Notes: a model not told the origin generated them from the sequence alone. A stretch of DNA of 64,000 nucleotides from GCA-2737725 sp965229355 (GCA_965229355.1 OZ245869.1:1984001-2048000); one strand, 5' to 3'. Numbered from the stretch's first letter, positions 1-9,174 are shown. Translations and numbers: made by a program.

Positions 1-802
1 ACTTCTGCTCGCGCAGAATTTCCGCCTTGCGCTTGCGGTATGTTGCCAACGACTTGGCCGACGGGTTGATGATGACGATACCATTGGTGCCGTCGACGAT
101 GATGTGCTGGCCATTCCCGGCCGCGTCTAAAACGGCCTCGTCAGAAACGACAGCTGGTAACCCCAGTGCACGTGCGACGATTGCTGTGTGACTTTCAACG
201 CCACCCACTAACGTCACCAGCCCCAAGACATGCTGAGGATCAAGTGTCGCCGTATCAGCAGGCGACAACTCATCTGCAACAATCACAGCGTTTTTCGGCA
301 GGTTCGCCAGCGCGCGTGTTTTTTTGCCCGTTAAGCTTTCGACCAAGCGTCGACCAACCTCACGCACGTCATCAACCCGCGCGGCAAGGTATTTATCTTC
401 CATGGTCGCGAAGGCTTCGACCATCAGGCCGATCTCACGCATCACAGCGGCTTCAGCGTTGATTTGATCGGTATCGATGCGTTTTTGAACGCCGCGGATT
501 AGACGCGATCCAGACAGCATCTGTTGGTAAGCATCCAGAAGGTAGCCGATTTCTTCACCGGCCGCACCCGACATGCGCTTAGCTTCGGTTTGAATCTTTC
601 CAACTTCTGCGGCGGCGCGCGCTGCAGCTTCTAACAAGCGGTGTTGCTCACTCCGCACTTTCGAAGCTGGAATTGTCTGTTCGCTAACATGCACGTTGGA
701 GCGGCTGTCGTGGCGGTAGATAACGCCAATCGCGACCCCGGTGCCTACGGCCATGCCGTTGAACACCATTTCGGGTTTGGATTTGGCTTTTCTACTCTTC
801 AT
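1..802 (-). CDS. ptsI: PTS Enzyme I (phosphoenolpyruvate-protein phosphotransferase), N-terminal part
   Basis: Takes phosphate from phosphoenolpyruvate and passes it to HPr in the cytoplasm. The gene runs off the left edge of the window, so only about 267 N-terminal residues are visible. The active-site segment GGVESHTAIVARALGLPAV is present, with the phosphorylated histidine near residue 205, followed by the phosphohistidine swivel domain. The ATG at 802 lies inside the last codons of HPr (11-bp overlap), so the two are translationally coupled. No GAF domain precedes the Enzyme I domain from this start, unlike classical PtsP/EI-Ntr; the PEP-binding C-terminal half is outside the window. It is the last visible member of the hprK-rapZ-EIIA-HPr-EI run. 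Confidence 0.93.
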   Translation of the reverse strand, partial: MKSRKAKSKPEMVFNGMAVGTGVAIGVIYRHDSRSNVHVSEQTIPASKVRSEQHRLLEAAARAAAEVGKIQTEAKRMSGAAGEEIGYLLDAYQQMLSGSRLIRGVQKRIDTDQINAEAAVMREIGLMVEAFATMEDKYLAARVDDVREVGRRLVESLTGKKTRALANLPKNAVIVADELSPADTATLDPQHVLGLVTLVGGVESHTAIVARALGLPAVVSDEAVLDAAGNGQHIIVDGTNGIVIINPSAKSLATYRKRKAEILREQK

Positions 803-1067
803 CGAATTTATTGGCGACCAGTGTGCAAATGGCAGTCATGGCAGCTTCCGCATCGCTGCCGGAGGTGGTGATTTGAATTGTCGTGCCTTGTGCAGCGGCC
901 AGCATCATCAGGCCCATGATGGAGCGGCCCGAAACTTCGGTATCCCCACGCTTTACAAGGATCTCAGCCTCAAATTGTTCCGCGGTCTTACAAAACTTTG
1001 CAGCCGCACGGGCATGAAGACCCTTGCTGTTGCAAATTTCGGCGTCGCGTCGCAACACACCAGACAT
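792..1067 (-). CDS. ptsH: HPr phosphocarrier protein
   Basis: Small cytoplasmic phosphocarrier of 91 residues, the usual HPr length. The histidine site is in NSKGLHARAAAKF (His18) and the regulatory serine region is VSGRSIMGLMMLAA (Ser49), so both the Enzyme I/EIIA phosphorylation site and the HprK target site are kept. It lies 21 bp downstream of the EIIA gene and overlaps the Enzyme I start. With an hprK in the same cluster, Ser phosphorylation is likely, which is the known alphaproteobacterial arrangement. It probably serves regulation rather than sugar uptake, because no PTS permease is seen here (inference). Confidence 0.95.
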   Translation of the reverse strand: MSGVLRRDAEICNSKGLHARAAAKFCKTAEQFEAEILVKRGDTEVSGRSIMGLMMLAAAQGTTIQITTSGSDAEAAMTAICTLVANKFDEE

Positions 1068-1088
1068 CGGCGAAACAACCTTATTGAA

Positions 1089-1511
1089 TTACTTGCCTTG
1101 ACCCAGCAGTGCCGAGGCGACGTTGATGTATTTGCGGCCCGCATCTTGTGCTTGGGCCACGGCATTGGGCAGATCTTCCGCGCCGCGCACTGATGCAAGT
1201 TTGATCAGCATTGGCAGGTTCACACCGGCAATCACTTCCACAGGGGCGTTTTCCATAATGGAGATCGCAAGGTTTGAAGGCGTGCCGCCAAACATGTCGG
1301 TCAACACAACAACGCCCGAGCCTGCATTCACACCTTCAACCGCTTTCATAATGTCTTGGCGGCGGCGTTCCATATCATCTTCAGGGCCAATGCACACGGT
1401 GGCCACTTGAGTTTGCGGGCCAACGACATGTTCCATGGCGGCGACCAATTCGACGGCCAAGCGTCCATGGGTGACCAGGACTAATCCGATCAGGGGTTTT
1501 GTTTGCGGCAT
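1089..1511 (-). CDS. PTS EIIA component, mannose family
   Basis: Accepts phosphate from HPr. The 140-residue protein has the mannose-family EIIA fold signature: the active histidine in VLVTHG (His15) and the segment VVVLTDMFGGTPSNLA that packs around it. No EIIB, EIIC or EIID gene is nearby, so like other alphaproteobacterial EIIA-Man proteins in this cluster it is probably a regulatory terminal phosphoacceptor. It starts 9 bp after the rapZ stop and is part of the same minus-strand operon. Confidence 0.92.
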   Translation of the reverse strand: MPQTKPLIGLVLVTHGRLAVELVAAMEHVVGPQTQVATVCIGPEDDMERRRQDIMKAVEGVNAGSGVVVLTDMFGGTPSNLAISIMENAPVEVIAGVNLPMLIKLASVRGAEDLPNAVAQAQDAGRKYINVASALLGQGK

Positions 1512-1520
1512 ACTTTTTAT

Positions 1521-2423
1521 TTAAAATCTTTTCGATGAGTGCGGTGGGCGCGGCATATCGCGGTGACGAATATCAACTGCGATGTTGTGCTCTGCGAACC
1601 ACTCCTTCAGACGTTCCACCATGTACACAGAACGATGTTGGCCGCCTGTGCAGCCGATAGCAATGGTGAAATACGACTTTCCTTCGTTTTCGTACAGAGG
1701 CAACAAAGGCTCCAAAAGTGCGCCTGTCCGCTCCAGAAATGTCTTAGATGCAGGGTCGGCGCTGATAAACGCCCCAACCTCAGGGTCAAGTCCGGTCAGC
1801 GGACGCAACGCTTGGTCGTAATGCGGATTTTTCAAGAATCGCACATCTAAAACAAGGTCAGCATCGCGCGGCAAACCGTTCTTGTAGCCAAAGGACATCA
1901 GGAAAATCTGCATCGGCCGCGTGCCCGTACCGCCGAACTGTCCTTGGACGATGCGTTTTAAGTCTGCGGACAATAAGTGGCTGGTATCAATTAAAAGGCC
2001 ACCGCTTTCACGCAAAGGTGCAAGAAGCTGACGTTCTAATTCGATGCCGTCACTGACGCGGCGCTCAGGGGCTAACGGATGTGGCCGGCGCGATTCAGTA
2101 TAGCGGCGTGTAATCACATCCGTGTCGGCATCCAAAAACATCAGGCCAACATCCATGCGGGTATTCTGGCGGATGTTTTCAATAACGCTCAAGAGGCGCG
2201 GGGCATCAAAATCGCGTGTGCGGACATCGACACCCACAGCAATCGAGTGGTCGTCGTTTGCGGCGACAACGGCATTGATCAGCGCGACGGGCAAATTATC
2301 GACCGTTTCAAAGCCCGCATCTTCCAGGGCTTGAAGGGCAACGCTTTTCCCAGCTCCAGACATGCCAGTCACCACGACCAAACGTGGTGGTGAGCCATCT
2401 TTTACGGATTTATGTGCAACCAT
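1521..2423 (-). CDS. rapZ: RNase adapter / nucleotide-binding protein RapZ (YvcJ family)
   Basis: 300 residues, close to the usual family length. It has an N-terminal P-loop (GMSGAGKS, residues 20-27) and the conserved C-terminal segment GCTGGQHRSVYMVERL. In Escherichia coli RapZ binds the GlmZ sRNA and controls glucosamine-6-phosphate synthase; in Bacillus YvcJ is a GTP/ATP-binding protein. The target in this organism is unknown. Its position between hprK and EIIA is the conserved alphaproteobacterial order and suggests a link between cell-envelope precursor supply and the phosphorelay. Confidence 0.95.
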   Translation of the reverse strand: MVAHKSVKDGSPPRLVVVTGMSGAGKSVALQALEDAGFETVDNLPVALINAVVAANDDHSIAVGVDVRTRDFDAPRLLSVIENIRQNTRMDVGLMFLDADTDVITRRYTESRRPHPLAPERRVSDGIELERQLLAPLRESGGLLIDTSHLLSADLKRIVQGQFGGTGTRPMQIFLMSFGYKNGLPRDADLVLDVRFLKNPHYDQALRPLTGLDPEVGAFISADPASKTFLERTGALLEPLLPLYENEGKSYFTIAIGCTGGQHRSVYMVERLKEWFAEHNIAVDIRHRDMPRPPHSSKRF

Positions 2424-2486
2424 GACGGCAGCAACCTAGCACGCAGTATATGACTCTCAAAGATGCTGCTGCATCAATTTGATCTC

Positions 2487-2930
2487 TTAACTGAGCCGTG
2501 TGCCTGCCGCCAGCGTGGAAATAACCATCCGTACCTTGTGCGCGGCGGAAGCCGTAAACGGGTCGAGTTTAAGCAACGGCAAAGCCATGTTCTCAATCAC
2601 GGTGGTTGTCGTTTCAGGCAGGCGATCAATTTCGCTGCCTTTATGCAGGTCAACAATAAGTCCAATGGCGACTTTTTGAATGTGTGGCAGTTTCACGATA
2701 CCGAAGCCGCGAATTTCCAGCTTCCCGGCAATCGTCGCAGGGGCTGCCGCCATCAGTTGTCCATTCTCAATTTCGATTTCGCAGTAGTCGTCGGACACCA
2801 GCTCCGCGCCCATATCAATTAACCGTAAGGCTAAATCGGATTTGCCTGTGCCCGGTGCTCCTCGAATAAGAAGCCCCGTACCGCTGATGGAAACGCAAGT
2901 GGCGTGTAAATGGATCATGACTTTCAACAC
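2487..2930 (-). CDS. hprK: HPr kinase/phosphorylase, short alphaproteobacterial form
   Basis: Phosphorylates HPr on its regulatory serine using a P-loop (GAPGTGKS, residues 24-31), with the following SDD acidic motif and the KLEIRGFGIV signature. The protein is only 147 residues: it lacks the N-terminal domain of Firmicutes HprK, which is normal for alphaproteobacteria. A start at the internal ATG (2918) is equally possible. It is first in the hprK-rapZ-EIIA-HPr-EI run. It is separated from chvG by a divergently oriented carrier gene, whereas the two usually sit next to each other. Confidence 0.93.
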   Translation of the reverse strand: MLKVMIHLHATCVSISGTGLLIRGAPGTGKSDLALRLIDMGAELVSDDYCEIEIENGQLMAAAPATIAGKLEIRGFGIVKLPHIQKVAIGLIVDLHKGSEIDRLPETTTTVIENMALPLLKLDPFTASAAHKVRMVISTLAAGTRLS

Positions 2931-2965
2931 ATATAACGATTACATCGCGGGCAGGCCCTGCCATC

Positions 2966-2997
2966 TTACGCCACTCCATGTTGACAGTATGGCGTAA
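2966..2997. promoter_or_regulatory. Inverted repeat with a -35-like box between hprK and the AEC carrier gene
   Basis: TTACGCCA at 2966-2973 and its exact complement TGGCGTAA at 2990-2997 flank a TTGACA hexamer (2981-2986). The arrangement would suit an operator over a promoter reading toward the carrier gene at 3015. A second short palindrome, GGCAGG-C-CCTGCC, lies at 2950-2962. No regulator can be assigned from sequence. Confidence 0.45.
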
Positions 2998-3014
2998 TCT
3001 TTTACACCAGCATC

Positions 3015-3893
3015 ATGACCGCCCAAATTTTCGCCATCATCGCCCCGGTGTTTTTAATTGCTGCCATTGGGTACGTCTGGGCGCGTCAGAAAATGCCTTT
3101 CGACCATAATATGGTCTCGGCCCTGGTGCTGCACGTTGGCGCACCGTGCCTTCTGTTATCACAGCTTCTCACGCACCGTGTTGATTTAGATGTGATGACC
3201 GAAATTCTGGTCGCGGGCGTGATTGTTATTTTGCTGACGGCTGTCGCAGGCTTGGCGGTTCTTAAACTGTTGGGCAAACCCATCCGCGCTTACTTACCCG
3301 CCATGATGTTCCCCAATGTCGGCAACATGGGCTTACCGCTGTGCTTGTTTGCGTTTGGCGATGTGGGGCTAGCGTTGGCGGTGGCGTATTTCGCCGTGAC
3401 ATCGCTGTTTCAATTCAGCTTGGGTATTGGCATCGCGCGTGGGCACTTCGACTCAGGACTGTTCTTGCGCAATCCGGTGCTGTGGACACTTCCTTTAGCT
3501 CTGGTGCTGTTGGGGACCAATACAACACTGCCCACATGGATGCTCAACACACTGACGACCGCAGGCAGTTTCGCTATTCCTCTGATGCTAATGTCGCTGG
3601 GCACGTCGCTCGCGACACTGTCGGTACATGGTTTGGGGCGGGCTGTGTTGTTCTCGGCCTTCCGTTTGGGGGCGGGCTTTCTCGTGGCGTTGGCTGTTGT
3701 GACGACGTTGGGGTTAGAGGGGCCAACGCGCGGCGCGATCCTCATTCAAAGCAGCATGCCGACGGCAGTGTTCAATTATTTATTCGCCGTGCGCTACGAT
3801 AACAGCCCCGGCGATGTGGCGGGGATTGTGTTGGTTTCAACTGTTATGTCGTTCGTCACGTTGCCGTTGTTGCTGATCTTTGTGTTGGCTTAA
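3015..3893 (+). CDS. AEC-family (auxin efflux carrier type) transporter
   Basis: Inner-membrane protein of 292 residues made almost entirely of hydrophobic helices, about ten by eye. It carries the conserved proline/asparagine segment MMFPNVGNMGLPL in the first half and a second repeat with SSMPTAVFNYLFAVRYD near the end, typical of the AEC/BASS-like fold. Bacterial members export or import small organic acids; the substrate cannot be read here. The 3' end overlaps the chvG stop by 4 bp, tail to tail. No clear Shine-Dalgarno sequence precedes the ATG. Confidence 0.85.
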   Translation: MTAQIFAIIAPVFLIAAIGYVWARQKMPFDHNMVSALVLHVGAPCLLLSQLLTHRVDLDVMTEILVAGVIVILLTAVAGLAVLKLLGKPIRAYLPAMMFPNVGNMGLPLCLFAFGDVGLALAVAYFAVTSLFQFSLGIGIARGHFDSGLFLRNPVLWTLPLALVLLGTNTTLPTWMLNTLTTAGSFAIPLMLMSLGTSLATLSVHGLGRAVLFSAFRLGAGFLVALAVVTTLGLEGPTRGAILIQSSMPTAVFNYLFAVRYDNSPGDVAGIVLVSTVMSFVTLPLLLIFVLA

Positions 3894-5569
3894 ACAGCCA
3901 AAAGGCGAACGACAAACTTCGCACCGGTTTTGCCGGGCTCGCTTAAGCTGCGGTTCGTGGCGATAATGCTGCCGCGGTGCGCTTCGATAATCTGTTTCGA
4001 GATCGATAACCCTAGCCCTGAGTGCGTGCCAAATTTCTCGGCTTCAGGGCGCTCCGAATAGAAGCGATCAAAAATCGCCTTTTCTTTGCCCGCCGGAATC
4101 CCTGGGCCATCATCGGTAACTTCCACCACGACCAAGCGACCGTTTCGATAAGCATTTACATTTATTACGCCGCCCGGTGGGCTAAATGAAACCGCATTAC
4201 CAATCAAGTTCCGGAACACTTGCGCGATGCGTCCTTCTAGGCCCGGCACAACAAGCTGATCGTTTTCAGGTGTTTGAACAACAACATGCGGTGCATCGGA
4301 TTTGTCCGTTGCATTTTGCATCTCGGCCAACGCATTTAATAGCGTGGCCAATTTTACAGGCGACAATTCCGCGCGTGATAACTCGGCATCTAATCGTGAT
4401 GCATCGGAAATGTCCGAAATCAAACGGTCCATACGGCTGACGTCATCCAGAATAATGCTCATCAACCGCTTTTGCTGCTCTGGGTCTTTCACGCGCGCCA
4501 CGGTCTCAACAGCGCTGCGCAAAGATGTCAGCGGGTTTTTGATTTCGTGGGCCACGTCAGCCGCAAAGCTTTCGATGGCATCCAAGCGCAGCCACAGCGA
4601 TTCGGTCATTTCACGTAAAGCGCCCGACAACTCGCCAATTTCATCACGGCGTGTGGTGAGATCTGGGATGTGATGGCGCCGCGTTTTGGCGTTGCGGACT
4701 TTTTCAGCAGCCTCCGCCAAAATGCGCAACGGTTTGCCAATCGTGCTGGCCAAGTAAAATGAAGCCAGTACGGTTAAGCCCAAAACCCAGCCAAACATGG
4801 CCAGGATTGAGCCGCGCACCGTAAACAACCGCTTATCAACGTTGCGACCGTCGCGTGAAACCAACACCGCGCCAACAACTTGGCGGTAGAACTGCACCGG
4901 TACAGCAACGTTGAGAATTTTCTGGCGATCCACTGTTCGTAAACGCACCGCACTTCCGGTTTCGCCTGCTTCTAACGCGCGGCCAACCTCGCTGTAATCA
5001 GATGCTAATGCATTGACGCGTTCGGTATAGGGTTCCAGTCCGCGCGTGAAACCAATCCGGCCCACGGTAGATCTGAAAACGTCTTGCACCTTTTCCATCA
5101 GGCCATTGTCTTCGACAGGCTCGAGGTCGACGACCTGCACTTCACCGCCGGGCCCTTGCAACAAACGGCTGTCGGCGATCAGGTTGCCGTCACGGTCGAA
5201 CAGTCGCGCCCGCAGTTGGGCCAGGCCTGCCAAGCGACGGATCAATTGGCGGGATGTGTCTTGCTGTAAAATGCGCAAATTGCCGTTGGGCGTGAAACTG
5301 GGGAAATCAGCGTTCTCGGTTTCCACCACCACAGCGCCTTCGCCGATGGAGGCGGCAATCAGTTCACCCTGCACGCGCAAACCATCAAGCTCTGAAGCAA
5401 TCAGGCTGTCTTCGTATTCATCCAGAAACAGCAGGCCGAGCACCAATAGAACAGGCGCCGCCAGATTGACGGCAAAGATACGCAGCGATAACGGCGAGAA
5501 TGCGCCGTGCCCCCGGCGCGGTTCGCTCGACTGTTTTTCGTCGGTTTTTTGCTCTGGTTCGGCGCGCAC
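3890..5569 (-). CDS. chvG: ChvG-type sensor histidine kinase
   Basis: Membrane sensor kinase of 559 residues paired with ChvI. Visible order: N-terminal membrane helix (about 30-50), periplasmic sensor region, second helix (about 250-275), HAMP linker, dimerisation/phosphoacceptor helix with AHEIKNPLTSLRS (His near 341), N box RNLIGNAVSFSP, DDGPGIP, F box FDRFYSE and GLGLSISKQIIEAH. In Agrobacterium and Sinorhizobium ChvG/ExoS senses acid or envelope conditions and phosphorylates ChvI. It lies 71 bp downstream of chvI in the same operon. Confidence 0.95.
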   Translation of the reverse strand: MRAEPEQKTDEKQSSEPRRGHGAFSPLSLRIFAVNLAAPVLLVLGLLFLDEYEDSLIASELDGLRVQGELIAASIGEGAVVVETENADFPSFTPNGNLRILQQDTSRQLIRRLAGLAQLRARLFDRDGNLIADSRLLQGPGGEVQVVDLEPVEDNGLMEKVQDVFRSTVGRIGFTRGLEPYTERVNALASDYSEVGRALEAGETGSAVRLRTVDRQKILNVAVPVQFYRQVVGAVLVSRDGRNVDKRLFTVRGSILAMFGWVLGLTVLASFYLASTIGKPLRILAEAAEKVRNAKTRRHHIPDLTTRRDEIGELSGALREMTESLWLRLDAIESFAADVAHEIKNPLTSLRSAVETVARVKDPEQQKRLMSIILDDVSRMDRLISDISDASRLDAELSRAELSPVKLATLLNALAEMQNATDKSDAPHVVVQTPENDQLVVPGLEGRIAQVFRNLIGNAVSFSPPGGVINVNAYRNGRLVVVEVTDDGPGIPAGKEKAIFDRFYSERPEAEKFGTHSGLGLSISKQIIEAHRGSIIATNRSLSEPGKTGAKFVVRLLAV

Positions 5570-5640
5570 GCCAGTCCCCTCTGGGGGGATCAGATTGTGC
5601 CCGATCCCCCTTAGCCACTGCGGTGAGACCCGCAGTACGT

Positions 5641-6372
5641 TTAAGCAGCAGTCTCAATGAATTTGTAGCCGACGCCGTACAAAGTTTCGATATGGGAAAA
5701 CTCGTTATCGACTTCGCGGAATTTCTTGCGCAAGCGCTTCACGTGGCTGTCGATGGTACGGTCGTCAACATAGATGTGCTCGCCGTAGGCTGCGTCAATC
5801 AGTTGGTCACGGCTTTTGACGTGGCCAGGGCGTTGCGCCAACGCTTGGATGATCAGGAACTCAGTGACGGTGAGGTTCACCGGCAGGCCCTTCCACGTGC
5901 ATAAGTGCTGGGCAGGGTCCAGCACCAGTTCACCACGTTGCAGCGAGCCTGCGGATAAAGCGCCACCGTTGGCCGCATTCTTTTGCGCTTCGGCGCGGCG
6001 GAACACAGCGCGCACGCGTTCGATCAGCAAGCGTTGCGAGAAGGGCTTCTTGATGTAGTCGTCAGCGCCCATGCGCAAGCCCAGCAACTCATCGACTTCG
6101 TCGTCTTTCGACGTCAGGAAGATGATCGGCATGGCCGACTTTTCACGCAAACGCTGTAAAAGCTCAATGCCGTCCATGCGCGGCATTTTGATATCAAGGA
6201 TTGCCAGATCCACCGGGTCAGCCTGAAGCCCACGCAGCGCTTCCGCGCCGTCGCGATAGGTCGTGACCTTGAAGCCTTCAGTCTCCAGAACCATGGTGAC
6301 CGAGGTTAAGATGTTACGATCGTCGTCAACCAAGGCGATGCGGTTACCCACGGAGAAATCCTTTTCTACCAA
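5641..6372 (-). CDS. chvI: ChvI-type response regulator (OmpR family)
   Basis: 243-residue DNA-binding regulator. The receiver domain has the acidic pocket D16-D17, phosphoacceptor D60 in LDIKMPRMDG, T87 and K109 (YIKKPF). It is followed by an OmpR-type winged helix (TVTEFLIIQALAQRPGHVKSRDQL, then DDRTIDSHVKRLRKKF). Expected partner is the adjacent ChvG. In relatives it controls exopolysaccharide, motility and acid-response genes. It is first in the chvI-chvG operon with a 293-bp upstream region. Confidence 0.96.
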   Translation of the reverse strand: MVEKDFSVGNRIALVDDDRNILTSVTMVLETEGFKVTTYRDGAEALRGLQADPVDLAILDIKMPRMDGIELLQRLREKSAMPIIFLTSKDDEVDELLGLRMGADDYIKKPFSQRLLIERVRAVFRRAEAQKNAANGGALSAGSLQRGELVLDPAQHLCTWKGLPVNLTVTEFLIIQALAQRPGHVKSRDQLIDAAYGEHIYVDDRTIDSHVKRLRKKFREVDNEFSHIETLYGVGYKFIETAA

Positions 6373-6665
6373 TCACATCCGCGTCGATTCGCGGATTGCC
6401 ACAATTCGAACGGCGGATTATGGCGAAATTCGTACAACCTCACGGCGTGTCTGTGGTTGTTAGCATGCTCTGTACGAGGTGCGGCATCAAAAGCCCGGCT
6501 AAACACGCGTTAAATCGTTAATTTCGCTTCATATTTCCGCTTGAAGCACACCCATAACAACGCGCGACGCCACAATTGGTCGCGTCAATTTTTGGGCGTA
6601 TTCGGGTTTAGTGTGCGTTTTTGACGGCCTTTTGTATGTAAAAGCAGCGGCTTAGCGCACTCACG
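6373..6665 (-). promoter_or_regulatory. Intergenic region upstream of chvI with a candidate operator
   Basis: No coding potential is seen in these 293 bp. The part nearest chvI holds ACAACC at 6434-6439 and its complement GGTTGT at 6455-6460, nested inside CGTACA/TGTACG arms, which could be an operator for chvI control. No convincing terminator for the upstream TPR gene is visible. Confidence 0.3.
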
Positions 6666-8195
6666 CTATTTCAGCCGCCCTAACTCTAACCGTGCGCTTT
6701 GGCGCTCAATACTATCGGCCGAACAGGTTGCTACAGCAGCGGTCAATTGGTCTCGTGCCTGATCGGGCTGCCCCAACATCAATCCTGCATGGGCCAGATA
6801 AAAATGAGCTTCGCATTGGCGTGACTTCTCTGCACCTGCTTGGCTCATCACGGTTTCAGCCGACACTTCACCTAAGAAAAACCGAAACACAGCGCTGGGC
6901 CATTCGCGCGAATTCAAAGTGTTGGCAACCGTCAGCAATTTATCGCGCCCGTTTTGCTTGATGCGGTCTTGCGCCATGAACAGCCACAGCGCGTTATGAG
7001 GCGTGGTGTTGCTGACTTTGCCGGGGGTGGCATTGGCTGCGGTGAAATCGGCAATAGCGCCTGCGAACTTATTGGCGATGAAGCGCATCTGCGCGCGCTG
7101 AATCAGAAGCGCTTGAGACTGCGGCTGTTGTTTCAGTGCTGCAGTTAAATCAACTTCGGCCGCATCAAAGTTATCTAACGCCCGGTAAGCATTGGCGCGT
7201 GCCGTTAGAATATCCACATCGTTTGGTGACTTCGCTAGCGATGCATTGAAGTCGTTCACGGCATCTGTGGCACGGCCTTCGGCCAGCAACGCAGTGCCCC
7301 GGAAGAAATACCAATCAGGGCGGTCATTACGCGCTTTCAGCAAAATTGAAAAATCGCTGATCGCCTGCTTGCGGTTGCCGCTTTGTAAGGCCGACACGCC
7401 GCGCGCTTCTAATGCTCCGGCATCATTGGGTCGTTGCGCCAAGATGGCGTTAAAGTCCGTCATGGCGGCTGCGAAATTTTCAAAGCGTCCATAGGCGGTG
7501 GCGCGTGCGCGCAACGCGCGGATGTCGTTTGGCTTTAATTTCAAGGCTGAGGTAAAGGCATCAATGGCTTCACTGACTTTACTGGCCTGCATCCAGGCCT
7601 GACCCAACAAAACAAATGAATCGAAGTCATTGGGGTTCAGAGTAACGGCTTGCTTCAGTTCGCCAATGGCGTCATCGACTTTATCTTGCTTTAAAAAGAA
7701 TTCGCCACGCACGCGGTACGGGCCCGGATCGCCAGGGCTTAAACGCCGTGCTTCGCCCAAATCCGCAATAGCAGCGTCATTCTTGTTTTGCGCCAAGCGT
7801 AAAGCAGCACGCCGCACATAAGCTTCACCGTATGCCGCATCAGCCGCAATGGCGGCCGTGGCATCGGCTTCTGCGCCCGCGATATCCCCGCGCGCTTCTT
7901 TGATGCGGGACCGCGCTAACAGCGCGGTGGTGTCTTTTGGCGCTAACGCCAAGCCAGCATTTAAATCTGCGAGTGCGCGTTCGGTATCGCCAGCTTCATT
8001 CAAGGCTTCACTGCGCGCGAAATACGCCAAAGCTTTCGTGCCTGCGGGCAGCGCTGTATCGTTCAGCGTTGCAGAGCAAGTTTCAACGCGCTCTGTTGGG
8101 GCCAGACCCGGCGCAAAGCAGTTGGGGCTTTGCGCAGATGCAGCACTGCTCAAACCAAGCGTCAGCAGCAGAACAGGGCCGGGGATTTTGCGCAT
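6666..8195 (-). CDS. Secreted tetratricopeptide-repeat protein
   Basis: 509 residues with a Sec signal peptide (about residues 1-21, ending in ASA before QSP). It then consists of roughly ten or more TPR units with the usual pattern of small residues (A8, G/A20, A27, P32), for example AIADLGEARRLSPGDPGPY and AIDAFTSALKLKPNDIRA. TPRs are protein-binding scaffolds, so this is likely a periplasmic adaptor; no enzymatic motif is seen. It starts 1 bp after the stop of the VOC protein and is probably co-transcribed with it and polA. Partner and role are unknown. Confidence 0.85.
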   Translation of the reverse strand: MRKIPGPVLLLTLGLSSAASAQSPNCFAPGLAPTERVETCSATLNDTALPAGTKALAYFARSEALNEAGDTERALADLNAGLALAPKDTTALLARSRIKEARGDIAGAEADATAAIAADAAYGEAYVRRAALRLAQNKNDAAIADLGEARRLSPGDPGPYRVRGEFFLKQDKVDDAIGELKQAVTLNPNDFDSFVLLGQAWMQASKVSEAIDAFTSALKLKPNDIRALRARATAYGRFENFAAAMTDFNAILAQRPNDAGALEARGVSALQSGNRKQAISDFSILLKARNDRPDWYFFRGTALLAEGRATDAVNDFNASLAKSPNDVDILTARANAYRALDNFDAAEVDLTAALKQQPQSQALLIQRAQMRFIANKFAGAIADFTAANATPGKVSNTTPHNALWLFMAQDRIKQNGRDKLLTVANTLNSREWPSAVFRFFLGEVSAETVMSQAGAEKSRQCEAHFYLAHAGLMLGQPDQARDQLTAAVATCSADSIERQSARLELGRLK

Positions 8196-8196
8196 A

Positions 8197-9171
8197 TTAG
8201 TACTCTTGGAAAAACTCGATCATTGCGCCGTCGGGCGAACGCACGGCGAAGATATCAGCCTCGCGCCCCGCCTCAAGTGATGTGCGTGTGACGTTCGCGA
8301 ACACCGACACATCATTGGCTACCAGCAGCTTCTCAGCTGCTTTCACGTCGGCCACAGGAACGCGCACGCTGATAATGCCCAAATTGGGTGGTACGCAGGT
8401 TGAGCTGAAATCACGACCACTCAGGCCGTCCCATTGCACCAGCTCCACTTGGCCGGTGCTCCAGGTTTCGGAGGGTTCAACTTTCCTGTCGCTGGCGATG
8501 ATCACTTTTTTAGACATGCCAACGCGCTCGGCTGGCAATCCGAATTGATTGGACTTTAAGTGGGTTACGCCATCGAATGACGGTACCCAGCGCATGATGT
8601 CTTTGTAAAAGCGCCGCGCCGCATCAATGTCGCGCACCATTTGTTGGATACTCACAACAGTCGTGGCTTTGTCGTATGGGAAATTCGGCAACGGTGGCGT
8701 CTGCTGGGTATAAAGCCCAAAGCTTACGCCATCAGGGCCGCGCAACACGACATTGCGCAAGGTCATCGCGCCAAAATCCATGTCGGATGGCGCGTTGTAT
8801 GCAGACCAACCCAGTTTCAGTGCATCTTTGTATGTGGCATTGGCATCGCGCACATAAACAAGCAGCGAAAAGAAACCACCTGTGTCCCAAGGTGAGGCTT
8901 TCGCACGGGCCTCTGCTTGGGGGACGCCCTTAAATGACACCAAACGGATTTGACGCGTGGGGTCTGAGGGCGCAGTGAGGATGCGCTCTTCGGCTGTCGC
9001 GGTGCCTGGGAGCGCCCAGGATTTCAATAGCCGCGCGTCCGTCTTTCCACGCGTGAGTTCTTCCCAGCCAAAAAGTGTGTTCAGTGCGCGCGACCACGCA
9101 CCTAAATCCCGCACGCTGATGACAACTTCGCGCCATGCACCATTTAAGGGGCCAACTGGAGCAGTCGCCAT
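8197..9171 (-). CDS. VOC superfamily protein with two glyoxalase-like domains
   Basis: 324 residues containing two vicinal-oxygen-chelate units: residues about 10-155 (WREVVISVRDLGAWSRAL to GPDGVSFGLYT) and about 165-324 (TTVVSIQQMVRDIDAARRF to RSPDGAMIEFF). The family includes glyoxalase I, extradiol dioxygenases and resistance proteins. Metal ligands cannot be assigned confidently by eye, so the reaction is unknown. It lies 3 bp downstream of polA and immediately upstream of the TPR gene, suggesting one transcript. Confidence 0.8.
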   Translation of the reverse strand: MATAPVGPLNGAWREVVISVRDLGAWSRALNTLFGWEELTRGKTDARLLKSWALPGTATAEERILTAPSDPTRQIRLVSFKGVPQAEARAKASPWDTGGFFSLLVYVRDANATYKDALKLGWSAYNAPSDMDFGAMTLRNVVLRGPDGVSFGLYTQQTPPLPNFPYDKATTVVSIQQMVRDIDAARRFYKDIMRWVPSFDGVTHLKSNQFGLPAERVGMSKKVIIASDRKVEPSETWSTGQVELVQWDGLSGRDFSSTCVPPNLGIISVRVPVADVKAAEKLLVANDVSVFANVTRTSLEAGREADIFAVRSPDGAMIEFFQEY

Positions 9172-9174
9172 CGC

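Noticed and set aside
3341..3802. Long plus-strand frame within the AEC carrier gene
   Set aside because: Lies in another frame of a recognised gene, with no start signal or domain; typical of GC-rich coding DNA.
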